DNA of 11,355 nt from Candidatus Zixiibacteriota bacterium. GTDB lineage: Bacteria > Zixibacteria > MSB-5A5 > GN15 > PGXB01. The stretch is taken from NCBI GenBank assembly GCA_024230695.1, contig JAAERC010000404.1, positions 1 to 11,355 of the forward strand, written 5' to 3'. Position numbers and translations under genes: made by a program. Under the pieces are notes generated by a model that had not been told where the DNA came from, searched no databases, and was given only the letters and a program-made list of their open reading frames with translations. Within the stretch, counting starts at the first letter, position 1, and every line of letters begins with the position of its first letter. Of the stretch, positions 6,208 through 11,355 are shown piece after piece.

Positions 6208-7512
6208 ATGAATAAACATATTATTGGTTTATTGTTATTATTTACAATTACCACAGTATTTTTTGCTTGTAGCGACCGCGGGAATAATATTGTTTATAAT
6301 GACTATACCGAAAGCATTGGCTTCTATACACATGATCATGAATTTGATGAAGAACTTGGTTTCTGTATGTTTAATGATGTTGGTAAATTGCGACATCTCA
6401 ATTATAAGGTATATGTTCCACCCGGATACAAAGGTCCCGGAGAAGGAGAACCATACCCGGTTCTCTATTTATTATCACCTTATGGTGAAACAGAGATGTT
6501 CTATATTGATCATAGCCTGAAAGTGGTCGCCGATCAGATGATTAGTTCTGGTGAGATAAAACCAATGATAATTGTTTGTGTCAATGGTTATAACGGCTAT
6601 GGCGGTTCTTTCTTTGGTAATTCTCATGCCGGAGGAAGGTATGTTGACGCCATCGCTAGTATTCAGGGCAATATCGAAACCGGAAGTATGATTGATTTTG
6701 TTGATGGAATTTTTAATACTATTTCCGATGGCAGTTTTCCCGGAAAAGGGCGTTCCAATAGAGCGATTTCAGGCGTCGGTATGGGCGGATATGGCGCCAT
6801 GAGAATGGCTGTTACATACAGTGAGAATTTCAGTTCGGTTTCGGCCGTTTCAGCTCCACTTGACTTTGATGGTGCAACTGGCACCGGTGGATTTATTCCA
6901 CTCTTTTCTCAAATATTAGATGATCTGGATACGACCTATGCGGCGATGGATACATCATATAATGATCCGCTCAGAACGATGATGTTTGCCGCAGCCGCGA
7001 CTTTTTCTCCGCATGATACCGAATATGTTAATCCCACATATTATCCCTGGGATTGGCGTGATCCTACCGGCCCGCAGGTCTGGAATTCAGATGACACCCT
7101 ACAAATCACTGATATGCTGACATATTTTGAGCCGTTTGGACCAATTTCTCCAATGAAGTATCATCTGCCGTTTTATGATGATACAACAGTCGCAGGCGTT
7201 AATGAGGATTACACCTATCAACCGATTTGGGATCTTTGGCTTGAAAATAACATTCAATCAATTTTGGCTGATCATGCCGGCGCTCTTGATACAACCAGTG
7301 TACTATTAATAACAACTGCCGATGCCAAATATAATTTCTATCAGCAGACGCTTGATTTTTCAAATTATTTGACGAATGTTGCCGGTGTAACTCATGACTT
7401 CAATACCTATTCAGGATATGACGGATATGATGCGACTGGCGAGCGTTTTTTCTATGATATCTTACCAGATATTCTGAAATACCATTCTGATAAATTCGAA
7501 CTTACAGATTGA
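6208..7512 (+). CDS. Esterase-D-like alpha/beta-hydrolase-fold lipoprotein, probably catalytically inactive
   Basis: This 434-residue protein has a lipoprotein signal ending FFA-C21, so it should be membrane-anchored. The middle matches the putative esterase family (Esterase D/antigen 85 type): LNYKVYVPPGYKG (64-76), PYPVLYLLSP (82-91), IIVCVNGYNGYGG near 121-133, and the nucleophile-elbow region AISGVGMGGYGAMRMA (186-201). In active members the elbow reads G-x-S-x-G-G; here the Ser is replaced by G191 (codon GGT at 6778-6780). Near the C-terminus, where active members usually have a catalytic His after a Gly, the chain reads TYSGYDGYDATGERFF (400-415) with no His. D372 could be a remnant of the acid residue. 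The protein is therefore probably a binding or structural relative. AGGAGG at 6195-6200 overlaps the stop of the barrel gene, and a terminator follows, so these two genes form a unit. It may act at the outer membrane with the barrel; this is inference. Confidence 0.82.
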   Translation: MNKHIIGLLLLFTITTVFFACSDRGNNIVYNDYTESIGFYTHDHEFDEELGFCMFNDVGKLRHLNYKVYVPPGYKGPGEGEPYPVLYLLSPYGETEMFYIDHSLKVVADQMISSGEIKPMIIVCVNGYNGYGGSFFGNSHAGGRYVDAIASIQGNIETGSMIDFVDGIFNTISDGSFPGKGRSNRAISGVGMGGYGAMRMAVTYSENFSSVSAVSAPLDFDGATGTGGFIPLFSQILDDLDTTYAAMDTSYNDPLRTMMFAAAATFSPHDTEYVNPTYYPWDWRDPTGPQVWNSDDTLQITDMLTYFEPFGPISPMKYHLPFYDDTTVAGVNEDYTYQPIWDLWLENNIQSILADHAGALDTTSVLLITTADAKYNFYQQTLDFSNYLTNVAGVTHDFNTYSGYDGYDATGERFFYDILPDILKYHSDKFELTD

Positions 7513-7545
7513 TATTTAAAAATAATGGTTAGTTGTTAACCTAAT

Positions 7546-7585
7546 AAAGTCGGGAGGATGTTGAATCTTCCCGACTTTTTATTTT
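7546..7585 (+). terminator. Rho-independent terminator after the barrel/lipoprotein unit
   Basis: AAAGTCGGGAGGA (7546-7558) pairs with TCTTCCCGACTTT (7566-7578) as a 13-bp stem with one G-U pair and a 7-base loop, followed by T-rich sequence to 7585. It is the strongest hairpin noticed in the window. Only 20 bases separate its tail from the next start codon. Confidence 0.9.
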
Positions 7586-7605
7586 GAAAGAAAAATGAGA
7601 TTGTT

Positions 7606-8304
7606 ATGGAATATGATTTGATTTCAATTGGAGCGCATCCCGATGATGTCGAGGTTGGCACTGGCGGGGTCCTGATAGGTCTCAACAAAATGGGATATCG
7701 CACCGGTATTGTCTATCTAACGGCCGGGGAGATGGCTACTGGCGGATCGCCCGAAATTCGTGCCGATGAATCACTTGCGGCGGCAAAAGTAATTGGTTCT
7801 GATCTTATAAAAACATACAATTGGGGTGATTGTCAACTTTCAGATAACTATGAAAGACGATTGGAACTCGCCGCCTTGATCAGAAAATGTCGTCCCAAAA
7901 TAATCCTGGCTCCGGACCCTCATATTGGGCATGGCCGACGTCAATCACACCCCGACCATGTTGCCGCAGGACAGATTGTCATCAACGCCGTTAATTTTGC
8001 CACCCTAAAAAAACTCCCAATTGATGGTGAACCGTTTTTAACAAAAAGGGTCTTTCAATATTTTCTCCCCCCCGGAAAAACACCTAATTTTGTAATTGAT
8101 ATATCTGAATCCTTTGACCAATGGATCAAGGCGCTAAAATGCCATAAATCACAATTCCTAAATCCTGAAAAATCAAAAAATTATATCTGGTCGCTCGAAT
8201 CAATGGCTCGGTCGTTTGGTATTCAGGCCGGATGCCAATACGGACAGGGATTTTATAATACCGAACCGATGAAAATCGCCGACATCTTCGATCTTGTTAA
8301 ATAA
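7606..8304 (+). CDS. bshB1: LmbE-family deacetylase, probable bacillithiol biosynthesis enzyme BshB1
   Basis: This 232-residue soluble protein belongs to the LmbE/PIG-L zinc-dependent deacetylases. The metal-site motif GAHPDDVE (9-16; H11, D13, D14) and the second motif HPDH (115-118) are intact. Several features point to the BshB1 branch: GEMATGGSPEIRADES around 41-56, INAVNFATLKKL, the IDGEPF segment (139-144), KCHKSQF (178-184) and a C-terminal end ARSFG...YNTEPMKIADIFDL typical of that group. BshB1 removes acetate from GlcNAc-malate, the step before cysteine addition to make bacillithiol, a low-molecular-weight thiol. Length is close to the usual 230-240 residues. The Shine-Dalgarno is weak (GAGA near 7597). 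No other bacillithiol gene is in the window. A deacetylase acting on another GlcNAc conjugate remains possible. Confidence 0.88.
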   Translation: MEYDLISIGAHPDDVEVGTGGVLIGLNKMGYRTGIVYLTAGEMATGGSPEIRADESLAAAKVIGSDLIKTYNWGDCQLSDNYERRLELAALIRKCRPKIILAPDPHIGHGRRQSHPDHVAAGQIVINAVNFATLKKLPIDGEPFLTKRVFQYFLPPGKTPNFVIDISESFDQWIKALKCHKSQFLNPEKSKNYIWSLESMARSFGIQAGCQYGQGFYNTEPMKIADIFDLVK

Positions 8305-8327
8305 AAATTAATTATATAGAAACATAA

Positions 8328-8358
8328 AAAAACGACAGATGTTATGTCTGCCGTTTTT
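8328..8358. terminator. Bidirectional terminator between convergent genes
   Basis: AAAAACGACAGAT (8328-8340) and GTCTGCCGTTTTT (8346-8358) form a hairpin with a 5-base loop, flanked by seven As on the left and five Ts on the right. Read on the plus strand it has one A-C mismatch. Read on the minus strand that position becomes a G-U pair and the hairpin is followed by seven Us, so it should work better for the leftward dockerin gene while also serving bshB1. Confidence 0.8.
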
Positions 8359-8374
8359 AAGTAATTATAAATAC

Positions 8375-11355
8375 TTATAATTGCGACAATGGGCAAGTGG
8401 GTTCTGATCCCAATTTGTATAATCTGTTAATCAAATAAACAATATCAAGAATATTGACACCCGGTTTCGAGTCAATATCCATGATGTTATCACAGTTATC
8501 ATCATTAACACTATAATCTGATGATGGCCATTTTACACCACTTCCGCCTTTATACTTCCAGTTGATGATCTTGACAATATCAAGAATATCAACTTTTCCA
8601 TTAGTATCCGCATCACCCGGTACACCCCAAAAATGACAGCAGATATTATTCAAGGCATAAACTCGAGCTTCATCAATTGTTTCTTGCAGACCCGCCAATC
8701 CGCCTTGATATTCCGAGGCCAGAAACTTGATAAACACCAGCGTATCCTCAACTCCAAGCGTAAACTGACCAAAGCTGGTTATCATCGCCAGATCGCAGAA
8801 TAGAGAGTCATCAGAGGCGACAGTTGGCCATTCTGCATTTTGCCAGGGACTGTAGCCATAATAACCGCCACTCAAAGTATCATACAATCTCTGGGCAGGT
8901 AGATGTCCCCGATTATGATCACCCAGCCAACTGACCGTCTTAAATGAAAAGCTTCCCTGAGCTTCCTCATATTTATCTGCAAATTTGATACCGGCTGGTT
9001 TATATTGGTACCCACCAAAAAATGCCGAACCGCCAAAACGCATATCTGAAAGATTACAATCGTTGCCAAAAACAGGATCATTGTCACAGAATATATCAGG
9101 CTGATTTGCCTCCCAACCCCGCATATACATCATCTTTCGATTGACATCAAAATCAGATGTATTACGAACGCCGCTATCAGATGGTATATCCCAATCCTCA
9201 ACTATCCCGACAAAAAGATCATCAATTGTTTCGTCAGTCAGATTATAGAATTTCAATATCTGAACTATAAAATCATTCGAACTTGAACTTTGCGGGGCAA
9301 TATAAAAACTTTCAATCCCAACTGTTGAATCGGCCGAGCCTGAAACAGCATGTTCAAGATATTTGGGAGTGGGATCCTGTGGCGTCGCGCTTAAACTGCC
9401 CAGCGGTCGAAGGCCGTCGGCGAAACCATTAAAACTTGAAAGCCAGTCCATATTATGAACCGTGGCGCTTATTCTCCGCGTATCATTAATATTTGTTAAG
9501 ATAAATGGTGAACCATCATAAAGATACTTATGAGAAAAATTATTAGTATTTGCCGAACAGGTATCACAATCAATGATCTCGGGGCCCAGTGTATGAAAAT
9601 CCATTTGGCCAAAATCATCATACAAACCGCAACCGTATGAATTATCATTACTGATTGCCAGACTTATATCTTCAGTATAGATAATGTCCATTACAGGTTC
9701 CCACATTTCTTCAGCGACTATAAATGATATTTCCAAAGTATCAAAGCCGTGATATGAGTCAGACTCAAAAATAATCCTGCCAGTAAGTAGTGCCGGTGAG
9801 TACAGCTCATCAACAATACCACCGTTATTAATTGTCACGGTGATATCAAAATTATTCCCCGGAATAACCTCTGATATATTTCCACTGAAACCATTTTCAT
9901 CAACCGCTAGCCATCCATCAATTGCCGGATCAAAATTATCTATTTCCTCAGGTCTGATATCCGATACAGTTAATGGTACATTACCGATATTTGTCATACT
10001 AACAGTGTATTCTGTAGGTACTCCCGGAGTACTCCAATCAGGTAAATATATTCCCACCGGATCAACGGTAAGAACCGGCTGCGATTCAGCGTCAACACAT
10101 GGAAAACGGAACCACTTTATCGGATCGATCGCCCACATTCCTTCACCATGAACCAATGCTCCCGGCCAGAGGTCATCAACATAAACAACATCAAGATAAT
10201 AATCTGGCGATTCGGTATTATTCCATCCCGGATCAGATACTACCACTGCATTTGAAAAACTACCGCCGGTACTAATATCCATCCCGACTCTTGTTATCGA
10301 TGGCCACCCATGTGAATGACAGACTGTCTCTGCGAGAGGATCAACCGGATCATTTGGATCTGCCGTATGCCCGGTATCGCATCGTGGCGTAAAATCGGTT
10401 AAGACTCGAGCTGGGTCCCAATTAAGACCGCCGTTGATCATATCAGAAATCGTAAAATGCAAGGTCGAATTTGCCGAACCAATATATTCGCTGTTGGTCC
10501 AATTGGTCATATGACAATTATCCCAGATTCCGTTTTTGATATCCTGATACTGCGAGAAAAGAACATACAACTTATCATCACATTGGGAGATCATCGGTTT
10601 GGTCACCGACATCATACTCCACTGTCCACCCATACAAATACTATCAAACTTCGTCCAATCATGGGCGGCATCTTTTATAACTGAAATATAATCAGGTGAT
10701 GCATTCTCATCTGACCAATGAAAAATCCGACTGGCCATCGGAAATAACGGCCAATCCATATCCTCCGGATTTTGTAGAGAACCATTGTTAGTATTAACAA
10801 ATTGACGAGCCGAATAGACAACATGTAATCGCCCGTCGCTGTCGATAAGCGCGCTTAAATCTGAAAGCGGTGCCCACCCTTTATCAAGAAAATCATTTTG
10901 CGTTACATTAAATTTATCACCCCAGGTCGCACCACCATCCATAGAGATTTTGCTATAAATATCATTAGCGTTTTGCTCAACAAGAAAGTCAAAGTCATTT
11001 GGAGTGGCAGATTCGGCATCACCCGGAATATCGGGCCACGGCGCTATCCATGTCAATGCTACCTTGCCCTCATATCCAGTAACCGTGCCTTCCTGAGCGC
11101 ACTCAACGACATAACCGATTGTTGATACTGTGTCAACCACATGGCTTTCCCAATCCAAACCGGGAGACGATGGATCAGGTCCGCCGCCATACCTTCGCCA
11201 ATAGGCCAACCGGCCGTTATTATCTGATATACTCTCGATATTACTTTCTCTGGCAAGGATATGAATAATAGTATCTTCTACTGATCCATTATCATACAAT
11301 TGAAAAGCGGCATATGGCCAGAGTGCTTCAGAATCGTTCCACTCTACAGGAAAAC
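8375..11355 (-). CDS. Large secreted dockerin-containing protein with sialidase/BNR-like region (5' end outside the window)
   Basis: The leftward frame ends with TAA at 8377-8375 and is open to the right edge, at least 992 codons. The first possible start inside is a TTG at 11299, but 18 sense codons precede it (FPVEWNDSEALW and on), so the true start and signal peptide lie beyond the window. Numbering from that TTG, residues about 70-300 contain Asp-box-like turns (SMDGGATW 119-126; NGGLNW 289-294), as in BNR/sialidase-type propellers. Residues about 408-530 look like an Ig-like segment (TVDPVGIYLP, then VSMTNIGNVPLTVSDI), of the kind seen in ASH/DUF1573 repeats. Residues about 530-890 are unrecognised, with several Cys pairs. 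Residues 894-974 form a dockerin with two repeats: GDADTNGKVDILDIVKIIN and MDIDSKPGVNILDIVYLIN. It is probably exported and surface-associated or extracellular; ligand and enzymatic activity are unknown. No Sec or type-9 sorting tail follows the dockerin. Confidence 0.85.
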   Translation of the reverse strand, partial: FPVEWNDSEALWPYAAFQLYDNGSVEDTIIHILARESNIESISDNNGRLAYWRRYGGGPDPSSPGLDWESHVVDTVSTIGYVVECAQEGTVTGYEGKVALTWIAPWPDIPGDAESATPNDFDFLVEQNANDIYSKISMDGGATWGDKFNVTQNDFLDKGWAPLSDLSALIDSDGRLHVVYSARQFVNTNNGSLQNPEDMDWPLFPMASRIFHWSDENASPDYISVIKDAAHDWTKFDSICMGGQWSMMSVTKPMISQCDDKLYVLFSQYQDIKNGIWDNCHMTNWTNSEYIGSANSTLHFTISDMINGGLNWDPARVLTDFTPRCDTGHTADPNDPVDPLAETVCHSHGWPSITRVGMDISTGGSFSNAVVVSDPGWNNTESPDYYLDVVYVDDLWPGALVHGEGMWAIDPIKWFRFPCVDAESQPVLTVDPVGIYLPDWSTPGVPTEYTVSMTNIGNVPLTVSDIRPEEIDNFDPAIDGWLAVDENGFSGNISEVIPGNNFDITVTINNGGIVDELYSPALLTGRIIFESDSYHGFDTLEISFIVAEEMWEPVMDIIYTEDISLAISNDNSYGCGLYDDFGQMDFHTLGPEIIDCDTCSANTNNFSHKYLYDGSPFILTNINDTRRISATVHNMDWLSSFNGFADGLRPLGSLSATPQDPTPKYLEHAVSGSADSTVGIESFYIAPQSSSSNDFIVQILKFYNLTDETIDDLFVGIVEDWDIPSDSGVRNTSDFDVNRKMMYMRGWEANQPDIFCDNDPVFGNDCNLSDMRFGGSAFFGGYQYKPAGIKFADKYEEAQGSFSFKTVSWLGDHNRGHLPAQRLYDTLSGGYYGYSPWQNAEWPTVASDDSLFCDLAMITSFGQFTLGVEDTLVFIKFLASEYQGGLAGLQETIDEARVYALNNICCHFWGVPGDADTNGKVDILDIVKIINWKYKGGSGVKWPSSDYSVNDDNCDNIMDIDSKPGVNILDIVYLINRLYKLGSEPTCPLSQL
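8378..8620 (-). other. Type I-like dockerin domain at the C-terminus
   Basis: The last 81 codons hold two EF-hand-like dockerin repeats. The first has all expected calcium positions (D-x-D-x-N...D..D in DADTNGKVDILD). The second (DIDSKPGVNILD) has Lys at position 5 and Asn at position 9, so calcium binding there may be weak. The repeats still share DNA: the 16-mer ACAATATCAAGAATAT occurs at 8439-8454 and 8574-8589, 135 bp (45 codons) apart. Confidence 0.85.

Noticed and set aside
9840..10151. Rightward 103-codon frame within the dockerin gene
   Set aside because: It is contained in the Ig-like region of the leftward gene and has no Shine-Dalgarno or family resemblance.
11299..11299. TTG at 11299 as the true start of the dockerin protein
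   Set aside because: The same frame continues open to the window edge with ordinary protein sequence, and no signal peptide follows the TTG although the protein should be exported.

Overview
The window looks like a chromosomal segment of an AT-rich, Gram-negative bacterium, probably from the FCB superphylum. A FadL-type outer-membrane barrel, two lipoprotein signal sequences and a zinc importer with a signal-peptide-bearing (periplasmic) binding protein indicate a diderm envelope. A bacillithiol-type deacetylase and a very large secreted protein ending in a dockerin fit lineages such as candidate phylum Zixibacteria, where secreted proteins often carry C-terminal dockerin-like domains. That placement is inference from protein style; no rRNA or other phylogenetic marker is present.

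Left edge (1-285): the first 35 codons of a leftward lipoprotein gene, then a 178-bp divergent regulatory region. It holds a 15-bp perfect palindrome (7-1-7) lying almost exactly between plausible -35 and -10 boxes that face the zinc operon.

Zinc operon (286-4336, rightward): a small ribbon-helix-helix protein with a Cys/His tail (candidate metal-sensing repressor, TTG start), a ZnuA-like binding protein with a His/Asp-rich loop, an unrecognised secreted propeller-like protein, a ZnuC-type ATPase and a ZnuB-type permease. Genes overlap by 4, 8 and 1 bases, with one 26-base gap, so they are very probably one transcript. The simplest model is that the first gene senses metal and represses the operon through the palindrome. 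Two points are unusual: the binding protein lacks the usual first His ligand, and the propeller gene sits between the binding-protein and ATPase genes.

Middle (4337-7585): a 321-bp intergenic region with four TTGACA-like half-sites about 30 bp apart, then a FadL/OMPP1-family barrel and an esterase-fold lipoprotein, ending at a strong terminator. The lipoprotein keeps the esterase fold but has Gly in place of the nucleophile Ser and no recognisable catalytic His, so it is probably a non-catalytic surface or periplasmic partner.

Right part (7606-11355): a BshB1-like deacetylase starting 20 bases after the terminator, a bidirectional terminator, and a leftward gene whose 5' end lies beyond the window. 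That gene encodes a sialidase/BNR-like region, an Ig-like segment, a long unrecognised region and a two-repeat dockerin whose second calcium site is degenerate. No tRNA, rRNA, CRISPR array, insertion sequence or phage gene was seen.
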